The notes beneath the pieces are model-generated. The model worked only from the letters and a program-made list of their open reading frames with translations. It made no database searches and was not told the DNA's origin. A DNA stretch of 64,000 bases from the NCBI RefSeq assembly GCF_004124275.1, contig NZ_CP027218.1, positions 1,367,501 to 1,431,500 of the forward strand, given 5' to 3'. Every line of letters starts with the position of its first letter. Position 1 is the first letter of the stretch. This stretch comes from Pseudomonas sp. DTU12.3 (GTDB lineage Bacteria; Pseudomonadota; Gammaproteobacteria; Pseudomonadales; Pseudomonadaceae). Position numbers and translations under genes: made by a program. Positions 52,413 to 63,600 of the stretch are shown here, one piece after another.

Positions 52413-53537
52413 TTGCGCATTGTTCTTTTATTCACCGCGTGGCTGTTGAGCTTCGGCGCCGTCGCGGCGCCGGGCGATATTGCGACGCTGGATCGCAGCA
52501 CCTGGCCGGAACAGCTGACCAGCCCGACCCTGTTCGACGTCGCGTCGCGGGCGGAAATCCTCATGTTCGCCCGGGGCCTGCTTGGCACCGAGTCGATGGA
52601 CGAAGCGGCATTGGCCCAGCGTCTGGGCCTGCGCACGGTCAATATCGATGCGATCGACAACCTGCGTCAGCGCCTCTGGCAGCGCTTGTTGGCCAACTAC
52701 AACTACGCCCAGCAAAGCTGCGACCAGGACGCCTCGTTCTGCTTCCTCGTTGAAGACTTGCCGACCCTGCGCGAGCAGGCTGCCAAGTTCGTGGTCAGCG
52801 ACGACAGCTATTACACCAAGTGGGCCGAACCGAGCCGGATCTTCCATTTGCAGTATCTCGACGAATTGATGCGCAAGGCTGCGCTGTCGCCGCAGACCAG
52901 CAACGAATTCGATCGTTTCGGCGACTACGAGCGTAACGGCGACGAGATGCACGACCGGCTGTTTCTGCTGACTTTCGACAGCGCCGCCAACCTGCAACCG
53001 GACAACACCGGCTGGTTAAGCGAGTATCTGCGCAAGTCGAATTTGAGCGGCACGTTCTTTGTGCTGGGCAAGGATATTCAGGCGCAGCTGGCCGAACGCT
53101 CGGTGAGCAGCCTGCAAACGGGCTTCTCGAAACAGTGCGTCGGCGTGCAGGGCTGGGAGTTCCGCTCCCACAGCCATTGGCAGGACTGGCAGGATTCGGT
53201 GCGCCGCAGCGCTGATCTGGTCAGGAACAAATTGCCGGAAAATTACGTGCCGCTGTTCCGCCCACCCGAAGGGCAACGGCGCAATGATGCCCAGGGATTC
53301 TTCAACACCCAGGGCCTGCAAGTGGCGCTGTGGGACATCGATGCCCAGGACGGTGCCGGTAAACTCAAGGGCGCGCCGAGTGCACAACGGGTGCTGACAC
53401 TGATGCTGTTGTGGCGTCACGGGGTGATCAATTTCAACATGAAGCAGGACGCGGTGAAGACGTCGTTACCGTGGCTGATCACGCAAACCGCGCAAAGCGG
53501 AATCGGTTGGGAAGACTGTCAGGACGCGTTTCGCTGA
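52413..53537 (+). CDS. Polysaccharide deacetylase-like exported protein with degenerate metal site
   Basis: A 374-residue exported protein. I start at TTG 52413, with GGAG 8 nt upstream; the signal peptide LRIVLLFTAWLLSFGAVAA follows directly. Residues about 200-370 resemble the NodB-type carbohydrate esterase 4 fold: LLTFDSAANLQPDNTGWLSE, SGTFFVLGKDI, EFRSHSHWQDW and LFRPPEGQRRND. The usual TFDDGP is TFDSAA here, so the second Asp of the metal-binding/catalytic pair is missing. The N-terminal half (residues 20-190) is helical and unassigned. It may be inactive or use altered chemistry on a cell-wall or matrix polysaccharide; no operon partner is visible. Confidence 0.72.
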   Translation: MRIVLLFTAWLLSFGAVAAPGDIATLDRSTWPEQLTSPTLFDVASRAEILMFARGLLGTESMDEAALAQRLGLRTVNIDAIDNLRQRLWQRLLANYNYAQQSCDQDASFCFLVEDLPTLREQAAKFVVSDDSYYTKWAEPSRIFHLQYLDELMRKAALSPQTSNEFDRFGDYERNGDEMHDRLFLLTFDSAANLQPDNTGWLSEYLRKSNLSGTFFVLGKDIQAQLAERSVSSLQTGFSKQCVGVQGWEFRSHSHWQDWQDSVRRSADLVRNKLPENYVPLFRPPEGQRRNDAQGFFNTQGLQVALWDIDAQDGAGKLKGAPSAQRVLTLMLLWRHGVINFNMKQDAVKTSLPWLITQTAQSGIGWEDCQDAFR

Positions 53538-53874
53538 GAAACGCTGAAAGCCCGGAAACATTGGGCTTGGGGCGGATTTTTTAAATAATTCGATGCAGGC
53601 GGACTTCCGACTTTAGCGGGGTCTGGGCAGTCCGCCAAGGGCTTTTCGTCACTCTGCAAAATAAACTTAAAAAAACCGTCAAAGTACTTTTTTATGTCAT
53701 CGGTTTTGGAGTATTACGAAGACAGACCGCCGAAACCTGCAACACAGGTGGCGTCTTCCAAGACCCGTTTGTTTGCAGTCACTTGAATCTCCGCAGGTGA
53801 GATTTCGGCAGTCACTTCGAGGCGCAGCACCGCCCAGGTATTGCGTCTACTGGCTCTGACAAAGGTGACCGAGT
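53538..53874. other. Intergenic region before the PhoH-like gene
   Basis: A weak hairpin AAGCCC (53548) / GGGCTT (53563) and a T-run near 53577 may end the deacetylase-like transcript. The rest is moderately AT-rich; no gene is seen on either strand. Confidence 0.5.
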
Positions 53875-55269
53875 ATGGATGATCACGGACGTAGCCCTTC
53901 CTCCAACCAGCCAATCCTTTATGTACTCGATACCAACGTATTGATTCACGATCCAAACGCCCTGCTGAATTTCGAAGAACACCACGTCGCGATCCCGATG
54001 ACCGTGCTTGAAGAGCTGGACAAGCTCAAGAGCGGGCATCACAGCGTGGCCGCAGAATGCCGTCAGGCCATCCGGCTGATCGACAAGACCCTGGGCGACG
54101 CTTCCCCGGAAGATGTCGAACTGGGTGTGCCGATCCAGCGCGGCAAGGGCGGTCCGAAGGGCTTGCTGTCAATTCTGATGAGCAAGCAGGCCGAATCGAA
54201 CCTGATTCTGCCCGAGCACCTGAACGACAACAAAATCATCAACCAGTTGATTGATCTGCACACCCGCGACCCGAAAAAACCGGTAGTGCTGGTGACCAAA
54301 GACATCAACATGCGCCTCAAGGCCCGCGCCTGTGGCATCGACGCCGAGGACTACAGCACCGACCAACTGGTCGACGACGTATCGCTGCTGCCCAACGGCT
54401 ACCACAACATGACCGGCTCCTTCTGGGACCGCGTGAGCAAGGTCGAAACCCGTCAGGACCATGGCCGCACCTGGCACCAGGTGCAACTGATCGACAACCT
54501 GCCGGCGGTGCACATCAACGAGTTCATCATTGATGAACAGGGCTTCGTCGGCTGGATCAAAGAGATCGAAGAAAACCGTTTGCTGATTCTCGACCTGCAT
54601 CAGGAACCGTTGCTGCACCAGGAAGCGTGGGGGCTTAAACCGCGCGATATCTATCAGAGTCTGGCGCTGTATGCGCTGCTGGATCCGGACATCCACCTGG
54701 TCAATCTGTCGGGTGCTGCAGGTTCCGGTAAAACCATCCTGGCGCTGGCTGCTGCGATCGAGCAGACCATGGTCAGCAAACGTTATCGGCGCATCATTGC
54801 CACGCGTAGCGTGCAGGGCCTGGATCAGGAGATCGGTTTTCTGCCCGGCACCGAAGCGGAAAAAATGGAACCTTGGCTGGGCGCCATCACCGACAACCTC
54901 GAAGCCTTGCACATGGATGATGAAAACACCCATGGCAGCGTCGACTACATCCTCAGCAAAGTGCCGTTGCAGTTCAAATCGCTCAACTACATTCGCGGTC
55001 GCAGCTTCCAGCAGAGCCTGATCCTCATCGACGAATGCCAGAACCTCACGCCGCACCAGATGAAAACCATCATCACCCGTGCCGGCGCCGGTTCGAAAGT
55101 GGTGTGCCTGGGCAACCTCGCACAGATCGACACCCCTTACTTGTCCGCGACCAGCTCCGGGCTGACCTACCTGACCGAACGCTTCAAGGATTTCCCCAAC
55201 GGTGTGCACATCACCCTGCAAGGGGTGCCTCGCTCGATCCTGGCCGAATACGCCGAAACCCATCTGTAA
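53875..55269 (+). CDS. PIN domain - PhoH family ATPase (PhoH2-like)
   Basis: A 464-residue fusion of an N-terminal PIN nuclease domain and a C-terminal PhoH P-loop ATPase. The PIN domain opens ILYVLDTNVLIHDPNALLNF (Asp19) and includes the acidic residues in MTVLEELDKLK and VTKDINMRLKARA. The PhoH part has Walker A GAAGSGKT at 280-287, and Walker B with LILIDECQNLTPHQ near residue 385. PhoH2-type proteins couple RNA unwinding to RNA cleavage; in mycobacteria they pair with an antitoxin, but no antitoxin gene is visible here. ATG 53875. It is followed by a strong terminator at 55282. Confidence 0.88.
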   Translation: MDDHGRSPSSNQPILYVLDTNVLIHDPNALLNFEEHHVAIPMTVLEELDKLKSGHHSVAAECRQAIRLIDKTLGDASPEDVELGVPIQRGKGGPKGLLSILMSKQAESNLILPEHLNDNKIINQLIDLHTRDPKKPVVLVTKDINMRLKARACGIDAEDYSTDQLVDDVSLLPNGYHNMTGSFWDRVSKVETRQDHGRTWHQVQLIDNLPAVHINEFIIDEQGFVGWIKEIEENRLLILDLHQEPLLHQEAWGLKPRDIYQSLALYALLDPDIHLVNLSGAAGSGKTILALAAAIEQTMVSKRYRRIIATRSVQGLDQEIGFLPGTEAEKMEPWLGAITDNLEALHMDDENTHGSVDYILSKVPLQFKSLNYIRGRSFQQSLILIDECQNLTPHQMKTIITRAGAGSKVVCLGNLAQIDTPYLSATSSGLTYLTERFKDFPNGVHITLQGVPRSILAEYAETHL

Positions 55270-55281
55270 CCCTTCACAACC

Positions 55282-55311
55282 AAACGGGCGGCCGCAAAGC
55301 CGCCCGTTTTT
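55282..55311 (+). terminator. Rho-independent terminator of the PhoH-like gene
   Basis: AAACGGGCGGC at 55282-55292 pairs perfectly with GCCGCCCGTTT at 55299-55309 over a CGCAAA loop, followed by TTTT. Confidence 0.92.
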
Positions 55312-55333
55312 TTCTGGATAAATGCATAACCAT

Positions 55334-55424
55334 TGTGGGAGCGGGCTTGCTCGCGAATGCGCTGTGTCAGCCACCAAATGTGTGCCTGATACACCGCATT
55401 CGCGAGCAAGCCCGCTCCCACAGG
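55334..55424. repeat. REP-type palindrome pair (type B)
   Basis: TGTGGGAGCGGGCTTGCTCG and inverted TTCGCGAGCAAGCCCGCTCC with a 45-bp spacer, upstream of moaC. Confidence 0.88.
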
Positions 55425-55505
55425 GATAGTGGTGATTTCATAATCTATGATGCGGAAATTTGACCCGCAGGTTTACAATCCCCGCTCCTGATCAGGAGTA
55501 ATCCC

Positions 55506-55979
55506 GTGCTGACTCATCTCGATTCCCAAGGTCGCGCCAACATGGTCGACGTCACCGAAAAAGCCGTGACGTTCCGTGAGGCGACGGCCCAAGCGCTGGT
55601 GCGCATGCTCCCCGAAACCCTGCAGATGATCGTCAGCGGCGGCCACCCCAAGGGTGACGTGTTCGCCGTGGCGCGCATTGCCGGCATTCAGGCGGCGAAG
55701 AAAACCAGCGATCTGATTCCCCTGTGCCACCCGCTGATGCTCACTGGCGTCAAAGTCGAGCTCAGCGCTGATGGCGACGACACCGTGCGCATCGTTGCCC
55801 GCTGCAAACTGTCCGGGCAGACCGGCGTCGAAATGGAAGCGCTGACCGCTGCCAGCGTCGCCGCCCTGACCATCTATGACATGTGCAAAGCCGTCGATCG
55901 TGGCATGACCATCGAAAGCGTGCGCCTGCTGGAGAAGGTCGGCGGCAAGAGTGGGCATTTTCAAGCGGAGCAGCCATGA
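55506..55979 (+). CDS. moaC: Cyclic pyranopterin monophosphate synthase
   Basis: A 157-residue molybdenum-cofactor enzyme that rearranges 3',8-cH2GTP to cyclic pyranopterin monophosphate. Conserved blocks: [36 protein letters not shown] segment (here [20 protein letters not shown]) and [18 protein letters not shown], then [20 protein letters not shown]. The start is GTG 55506 with AGGAG upstream. Its stop overlaps the moaD start (ATGA). moaA and moaB are not in the window. Confidence 0.95.
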   Translation: MLTHLDSQGRANMVDVTEKAVTFREATAQALVRMLPETLQMIVSGGHPKGDVFAVARIAGIQAAKKTSDLIPLCHPLMLTGVKVELSADGDDTVRIVARCKLSGQTGVEMEALTAASVAALTIYDMCKAVDRGMTIESVRLLEKVGGKSGHFQAEQP

Positions 55980-56218
55980 ACCTGACCGTGAAGTTTTTTG
56001 CCCGTTACCGTGAAGCGCTGGGTATCGATTCGGTAAAGGTTGAAGGCGATTTCGCCACCGTCGACGATGTGCGTGCATTGCTCGCGCAACGTGACGGCGC
56101 CGAGGTGCTGAGCGAGCAGAACCTGATGTGTGCGCGCAACGAAGACCTCTGCCAGCTCGACGAGCCAGTGGTCGATGGCGACGAAGTGGCGTTCTTTCCT
56201 ACCGTGACCGGAGGCTGA
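55976..56218 (+). CDS. moaD: Molybdopterin synthase small subunit
   Basis: An 80-residue ubiquitin-like protein whose C-terminal Gly-Gly ([10 protein letters not shown]) is thiocarboxylated and donates sulfur to precursor Z in complex with MoaE. Starts [16 protein letters not shown] at ATG 55976 overlapping moaC and ends 3 bp before moaE. Length and the terminal GG are typical. Confidence 0.94.
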   Translation: MNLTVKFFARYREALGIDSVKVEGDFATVDDVRALLAQRDGAEVLSEQNLMCARNEDLCQLDEPVVDGDEVAFFPTVTGG

Positions 56219-56221
56219 GCC

Positions 56222-56674
56222 ATGGCGATTCGTGTGCAGGCCACGCCGTTCGATCCGGGCGCTGAAGTCAACGCGATGCACGCGGCCAATGTCGGCGTCG
56301 GTGCGGTGGTGAGTTTTGTCGGTTACGTGCGCGACTTCAACGATGGCCTGGATGTGGCGGGGATGTTCCTCGAACACTATCCGGGCATGACCGAAAGAGC
56401 CCTCGGCAAGATCGCCATCGAAGCCGAGCAGCGCTGGCCGCTGTTGAAGCTGGAGGTGTTGCACCGCATCGGCGCGCTCGAGCCGGGCGAGCCGATTGTG
56501 TTCGTCGGTGCCGCCAGCGCCCATCGTCAGGCCGCTTTCGATGCCTGCGCATTCGTCATGGATTACCTGAAAACCCGTGCGCCGTTCTGGAAGAAGGAAA
56601 ACACCAGCGACGGACCGCGTTGGGTTGAGGGGCGGGACAGTGATCATGCAGCTGCGAGTCGCTGGAAGAAGTAA
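56222..56674 (+). CDS. moaE: Molybdopterin synthase catalytic subunit
   Basis: A 150-residue catalytic subunit that binds MoaD and makes molybdopterin. Family blocks: VGAVVSFVGYVRDFNDGLDV, LEHYPGMTERALGKIAIEAE, VHRIGALEPGEPIVFV-type segment and the active-site lysines in DYLKTRAPFWKKE. ATG 56222, 3 bp after moaD: a tight moaCDE operon. The gene is followed by a type B REP. Confidence 0.94.
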   Translation: MAIRVQATPFDPGAEVNAMHAANVGVGAVVSFVGYVRDFNDGLDVAGMFLEHYPGMTERALGKIAIEAEQRWPLLKLEVLHRIGALEPGEPIVFVGAASAHRQAAFDACAFVMDYLKTRAPFWKKENTSDGPRWVEGRDSDHAAASRWKK

Positions 56675-56699
56675 GTCCTGTAGCGCCTTTTAGTCAGCC

Positions 56700-56793
56700 T
56701 TCGCGAGCAAGCCCGCTCCTACATTGGATCTTCATGAACGCAGATATTGTGTTCGCTTCAGATCACCTGTGGGAGCGAGCCTGCTCGCGAAAG
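56700..56793. repeat. REP-type palindrome pair (type B)
   Basis: TTCGCGAGCAAGCCCGCTCC and inverted TGTGGGAGCGAGCCTGCTCG around a 50-bp spacer, downstream of moaE. One arm reads AGCCCGCT and the other GAGCCTGC, so the arms belong to slightly different subtypes. Confidence 0.86.
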
Positions 56794-56846
56794 CTTCATC
56801 TGCAACACCAAAAACCTCTCTCTTTGCCCAATTGACGGGCTATACA

Positions 56847-56869
56847 TATAAGTCCAATATGGATTTATA
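56847..56869. promoter_or_regulatory. Palindromic operator candidate, shared with dauB
   Basis: TATAAGTCCA-ATA-TGGATTTATA is an inverted repeat of 10-bp arms with one mismatch, 73 bp before the binding-protein start. Its core GTCCA-N3-TGGAY recurs upstream of dauB (60799-60811). Confidence 0.6.
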
Positions 56870-56941
56870 AGTACAAAAAAGCATCCCCCTCCGTTTCAGC
56901 TCTTTCTTGCCAAACCAACAACAACCCGCGAGAGAACGAAC

Positions 56942-57718
56942 ATGAAGAAACTCCCCCTCATCACCGGTCTGGCCCTCAGCCTGTTGTCCTGCGCCAGCGT
57001 TTTCGCCGCCGAGCAAACCCTGCGCATCGGTATCGAAGCCGCTTATCCACCGTTCGCCTCGAAAACCGACCAAGGTGAAATCGTCGGTTTCGACTACGAC
57101 ATCGGCAATGCCCTGTGCGCGCAGATGAAGGTCAAGTGCGTGTGGGTCGAAGGTGAGTTCGACGGGCTGATTCCTTCGCTGAAAGTGAAGAAGATCGACA
57201 TGGCGCTTTCATCGATGACCATCAACGAAGACCGTAAGAAGTCGGTGGATTTCACCCACAAGTATTACTTCACTTCGTCGCGCCTGGTGATGAAGGATGG
57301 CGCCACGGTCGACGATCAATACGCCAGCCTCAAGGGCAAGAACGTCGGCGTGCAGCGCGCGACCACCACCGATCGTTACGCCACCGAGGTGTTTGAACCG
57401 AAGGGCATCAACGTCAAGCGCTACAGCAACAACGAAGAGATCTACATGGATCTGGCGGCGGGTCGGCTCGATGCGATTTTCGCCGACACCATTCCGCTGA
57501 ATGACTTTCTGTCGATGCCACGCGGCAAGGGTTATGCGTTTGTCGGGCCTGAGTTGAAGGATCCGAAGTACGTGGGCGAGGGCGCGGGGATTGCGGTGCG
57601 CAAAGGCAATGGCGAATTGGTCAGCCAGTTGAACGGCGCCATTGATGGCATTCGCGCGAGTGGCGAGTACCAGAAGATTTCCGAGAAGTATTTCAAGTCC
57701 GATATCTACGGCGACTGA
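56942..57718 (+). CDS. Cationic amino-acid ABC transporter substrate-binding protein
   Basis: A 258-residue periplasmic binding protein of the lysine/arginine/ornithine type. The signal peptide is cleaved after VFA; the mature protein [20 protein letters not shown] has the family 3 signature [14 protein letters not shown] and two Cys residues (LCAQMKVKC) that form the usual disulfide. In P. aeruginosa the equivalent gene beside dauBAR is PA3865. No permease or ATPase gene is adjacent, so it must use a shared transporter. It faces dauR, with a REP pair between their ends, and shares an operator-like palindrome with dauB, which suggests common induction by D-arginine or arginine. Confidence 0.88.
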   Translation: MKKLPLITGLALSLLSCASVFAAEQTLRIGIEAAYPPFASKTDQGEIVGFDYDIGNALCAQMKVKCVWVEGEFDGLIPSLKVKKIDMALSSMTINEDRKKSVDFTHKYYFTSSRLVMKDGATVDDQYASLKGKNVGVQRATTTDRYATEVFEPKGINVKRYSNNEEIYMDLAAGRLDAIFADTIPLNDFLSMPRGKGYAFVGPELKDPKYVGEGAGIAVRKGNGELVSQLNGAIDGIRASGEYQKISEKYFKSDIYGD

Positions 57719-57721
57719 TTG

Positions 57722-57801
57722 AAAAGATCGCAGCCTGCGGCAGCTCCTACAGGGGAATGCGTTTTCCTGTAGGAGCTGCCGCAGGCTGCGATCTGTTGAT
57801 C
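57722..57801. repeat. REP-type palindrome pair (type A)
   Basis: GAAAAGATCGCAGCCTGCGG facing CTGTAGGAGCTGCCGCAGGC ... TGTTGATC, between the convergent binding-protein gene and dauR. Confidence 0.88.
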
Positions 57802-57802
57802 T

Positions 57803-58429
57803 TCAGCCTTTCAATTCCTTCAGGTGTTTGTATACCGTCGCCCGCCCCATGTTCAGCACATTGGCCACATAGTTCGAAGCACTCTTGCCCTTGAACGCGC
57901 CCTCGGCGTGCAGCGCCAGCACCAGCTCACGTTTGTGATCGCGGGTCAGCAGGTTCAGGCTCAACTGACGTTCCCGCAGCCAGGCGTGCAGGAAGGTGTT
58001 GATACGTTCCTGCCAGTCATCGCGAAACAGTGAGTCCGGTTGCGGGATCAGTTTGCTCGGCGAGAGGAACAGGTCCAGCGCGGCCTTGGCATTCTCGAAC
58101 AGCGAAATATTCAGATTGATGCACAGCACCGCCAGCGGCAGACCTTCGGCGTTACGCAGCACGGTGCTCAGGCTGCGAATCTTCTGACCGTCCCAATTGA
58201 GCTTTTCGTACGGGCCGATATTACGGTCGCTGACATCCTCGCTGAGCATGTCCTCCAGCGATGAGTCGTCACCGATCTCGCGCTTGGACAGGTTGTTGGC
58301 GATGTAGTCGACCTTCTGCGTGCGCAGGTCGTGCAGCACCACTTCGGCGTGCGGAAAGAACAGCGTGGCGATGGCGTCGGCGATGGCGCGGAAGTTATCC
58401 AGCGCCGGGTCGAGTTCAGAGGCGGTCAT
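57803..58429 (-). CDS. dauR: YheO/PAS-type HTH regulator of the D-arginine operon
   Basis: A 208-residue regulator with an N-terminal YheO-like PAS domain (FRAIADAIATLFFPHAEVVL, HDLRTQKVDYIANNLSKREI) and a C-terminal HTH (FKGKSASNYVANVLNMGRATVYKHLKEL). In P. aeruginosa the orthologue DauR represses dauBAR and is relieved by 2-ketoarginine. The start MTASELDPALDNF at ATG 58429 is chosen over a longer open frame. It is the third gene of the dauB-dauA-dauR unit. A GTCCA-N3-TGGAY palindrome upstream of dauB and of the binding-protein gene is its likely site (inference). Confidence 0.86.
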   Translation of the reverse strand: MTASELDPALDNFRAIADAIATLFFPHAEVVLHDLRTQKVDYIANNLSKREIGDDSSLEDMLSEDVSDRNIGPYEKLNWDGQKIRSLSTVLRNAEGLPLAVLCINLNISLFENAKAALDLFLSPSKLIPQPDSLFRDDWQERINTFLHAWLRERQLSLNLLTRDHKRELVLALHAEGAFKGKSASNYVANVLNMGRATVYKHLKELKG

Positions 58430-58452
58430 GACAGTGGAGCTCCAGGCAGCGT

Positions 58453-58479
58453 CAACGCCTCCGTGATCAGGAGGCGTTG
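58453..58479. other. Perfect hairpin between dauA and dauR
   Basis: CAACGCCTCC at 58453-58462 pairs with GGAGGCGTTG at 58470-58479 around a 7-nt loop. There is no U-tract, so it may set the dauA:dauR mRNA ratio rather than terminate. Confidence 0.6.
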
Positions 58480-58522
58480 CGAGTGTGCCGCAATCCGTTG
58501 GGCGCGTCATCCGGATGGACGA

Positions 58523-60765
<2,243 letters not shown>

Positions 60766-60791
60766 GTCAGGCTCCGCAGTCTTGATCTAAA

Positions 60792-60817
60792 CTAATTTGT
60801 CCATTATGGACTTTTAG
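60792..60817. promoter_or_regulatory. Palindromic operator candidate upstream of dauB
   Basis: TTTGTCCA-TTA-TGGACTTT contains a perfect GTCCA-N3-TGGAC inverted repeat (60799-60811), in an A/T-rich setting about 34 bp upstream of the dauB start. The same core precedes the binding-protein gene at 56847. Confidence 0.6.
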
Positions 60818-60856
60818 TTATCTCTCGCAAGCGCCTGATGAAATGCCGGACGAAAA

Positions 60857-60890
60857 AAAAGCGCAGTCCGTTGCCGGCTGCGCTTTTCTT
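60857..60890 (-). terminator. Rho-independent terminator of rhlB
   Basis: AAAAGCGCAG (60857-60866) pairs with CTGCGCTTTT (60878-60887) across an 11-nt loop. On the minus strand the stem is followed by TTTTTCGTCC, 11 bp after the rhlB stop. Confidence 0.88.
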
Positions 60891-60901
60891 TTAAGCGTCG
60901 C

Positions 60902-62380
60902 TTACTGCGGACGCTTGCGCTCGACTGCGCGCAACAGATGCGTTGGCGGCGTTTCACAGCTGATCTTGCGACCGAGCTTTTCTTCGATGGACGGCAACTG
61001 GTAGGAGTCGTCTTCACCGGCGAAGCTGATCGACACGCCGTCAGCACCAGCACGACCGGTACGGCCGATGCGGTGCACGTAGTCGTCCGGCACTTCCGGC
61101 AAGGTGAAGTTGATCACGTGGCTGATGCCGTCGATGTGAATGCCGCGACCGGCAACATCGGTGGCGACCAGTACGCGAATCTTGCCTTCGCGGAAGCCTT
61201 CGAGGGTCTTGATGCGTTTGTGTTGCGGCACGTCGCCGGACAACTGCGCAGCATTCACGCCATCGCGCACCAGACGCTCTTCGATGCGACGGACTTCGTC
61301 CTTGCGGTTGGCGAAGACCATCACCCGCTCCCAGCCATTATCGTTGACCAGGTTGTAGAGCAATTTGTACTTGTCGGCCGCGGCCACGGCGTAGATGTGC
61401 TGCTCGACGTTTTCGTTGGCGACGTTGGTGATTTCGATTTCGACGATGGACGGATCGGTCGTCCACTGCTTGGCGAGGTTCATCACGTCTTCGGTGAAGG
61501 TCGCGGAGAACAGCAAGGTCTGACGCTCGGACTTCGGCGGGGTCTGGCGAATGATCTGCCGCACTTGCGGGATGAAACCCATGTCGAGCATGCGGTCGGC
61601 TTCGTCCAGCACCATCACTTCGACCATGTCCAGGTGCACGTCGCCGCGCTGGTTGAAGTCGAGCAGGCGGCCCGGGGTGGCGACGAGAATGTCGCAATGG
61701 CGCGCTTCGAGGTGCTTGAGCTGTTTGTCGAAGTCCATGCCGCCGACAAACGTCATGACGTTGAGGCCGGTGTACTTGGTCAGGTCGGCGGCGTCCTTGG
61801 CAATCTGCACCACCAGCTCACGGGTCGGCGCGATGATCAGCGCACGGGGTTCGCCCATGTAGCGTTCTTTCGGCGGCGGCGTTTGCAGCAACTGGGTGAT
61901 GATCGAGATCAGAAACGCGGCGGTTTTGCCTGTGCCGGTCTGTGCGCGACCGATGGCGTCTTTGCCGGCGAGGGTGAAGCCCAGCACCTGCGCCTGGATC
62001 GGCGTGCAATAAGGAAAGCCCAGATCCTGAATGGCGTGCATCAGTTCTGGTGAAAGCTTGAAATCGTGGAAGCGGGTTTTGCCTTCCTGTGGCTCGACGA
62101 CGAAATCTTCGAGTTTCCACGGAATAACCGGTGCCTTGGGCTTCGGTTCGCGACGCGGTCTGGCCGGTTTCGGCTCTTCGCTGCGCGCAGGCTCGGCGGC
62201 GATTGGCGCGGCCGGAGCGGGTTGCGGTTCTTGCTTCGGTGCTGCTACGGCAGCGGGGCGGTCGGCCTGGGGTGCATCGTGGCGATGACCGGGGGCGTGC
62301 GACGGCGCACTGGGAACTGGCGCGAGCTGCTCAGCCTCGCTTTTACCGAACATCTTCTTGAGTGCTTCGAGCACGGTCAT
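60902..62380 (-). CDS. rhlB: DEAD-box ATP-dependent RNA helicase RhlB-type
   Basis: A 492-residue DEAD-box helicase. It has a low-complexity Ala/Pro/Glu-rich N-terminus (about residues 15-90), then Q motif, Walker [13 protein letters not shown], motif Ib, DEAD in [15 protein letters not shown] near residue 258, SAT in [10 protein letters not shown], and the C-terminal helicase motifs [13 protein letters not shown] and [10 protein letters not shown]. It unwinds RNA for the degradosome. It is monocistronic with a strong terminator. Motif order and length fit Pseudomonas RhlB; other DEAD paralogues exist, so the symbol is likely rather than certain. Confidence 0.88.
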   Translation of the reverse strand: MTVLEALKKMFGKSEAEQLAPVPSAPSHAPGHRHDAPQADRPAAVAAPKQEPQPAPAAPIAAEPARSEEPKPARPRREPKPKAPVIPWKLEDFVVEPQEGKTRFHDFKLSPELMHAIQDLGFPYCTPIQAQVLGFTLAGKDAIGRAQTGTGKTAAFLISIITQLLQTPPPKERYMGEPRALIIAPTRELVVQIAKDAADLTKYTGLNVMTFVGGMDFDKQLKHLEARHCDILVATPGRLLDFNQRGDVHLDMVEVMVLDEADRMLDMGFIPQVRQIIRQTPPKSERQTLLFSATFTEDVMNLAKQWTTDPSIVEIEITNVANENVEQHIYAVAAADKYKLLYNLVNDNGWERVMVFANRKDEVRRIEERLVRDGVNAAQLSGDVPQHKRIKTLEGFREGKIRVLVATDVAGRGIHIDGISHVINFTLPEVPDDYVHRIGRTGRAGADGVSISFAGEDDSYQLPSIEEKLGRKISCETPPTHLLRAVERKRPQ

Positions 62381-62476
62381 CTCATCAATTGGTTAAGGAA
62401 TGTACGCCGGCCAGTGTAATGCAAGAAACGGGCGCGGCGTAGTGGGATGATCAAAGGGCGGGAATTGACCGGCAAA

Positions 62477-63160
<684 letters not shown>

Positions 63161-63340
63161 TCATTGAGTGCGTGGTTTGCGTGCGCGTCCGGTTGATCCG
63201 TTAAGAAGATGTCGCAAGGTTACAAGTTTTGCTATTGACCTGTCGCCGAATCGTTTCCGCAAGCGGTGTGGTACGGGCTTTGCTATGAGGGAAATGTACG
63301 AAAGATCCTACGTCCGGCGGTAACACTATCAGTGTACGGC

Positions 63341-63356
63341 TGGCAACGGGATTGCA
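63341..63356 (+). promoter_or_regulatory. Sigma-54 promoter candidate for aapJ
   Basis: TGGCAACGGGATTGCA matches TGGCACG-N4-TTGCW at both key dinucleotides: GG and GC with the correct 10-bp spacing. It lies 245 bp before the aapJ start, in the gap between estB and aapJ (63134-63600), which holds no gene. An 8-bp inverted repeat GTTGACCC (63504) / GGGTCAAC (63528) lies between it and the gene. Confidence 0.6.
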
Positions 63357-63503
63357 AAGAATCCGGTGATGGATGTTCGCCAATGGCCGTTACGGGCGCA
63401 GCGAACGTGAAAGGGCTACAGCCCGTTCGGCCGATTGGTGAGAAGTGAGTGGTCCATGATGTGGATTTTCTCCTACTAGACTCATAGCGAAGGTCTTACG
63501 TCG

Positions 63504-63535
63504 GTTGACCCAATAAAAAGCCAACTAGGGTCAAC
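63504..63535. repeat. Short inverted repeat in the aapJ leader
   Basis: GTTGACCC at 63504-63511 and GGGTCAAC at 63528-63535, perfect 8-bp arms around 16 nt of A-rich sequence, 66 bp before the aapJ start. It could be an operator or an mRNA hairpin. Confidence 0.5.
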
Positions 63536-63600
63536 ACCGCCTCAAAAGGGTGCGACTGGACTCAAGCTCCGACACAACAAGAGCAAAACTGGAGGTTTGA

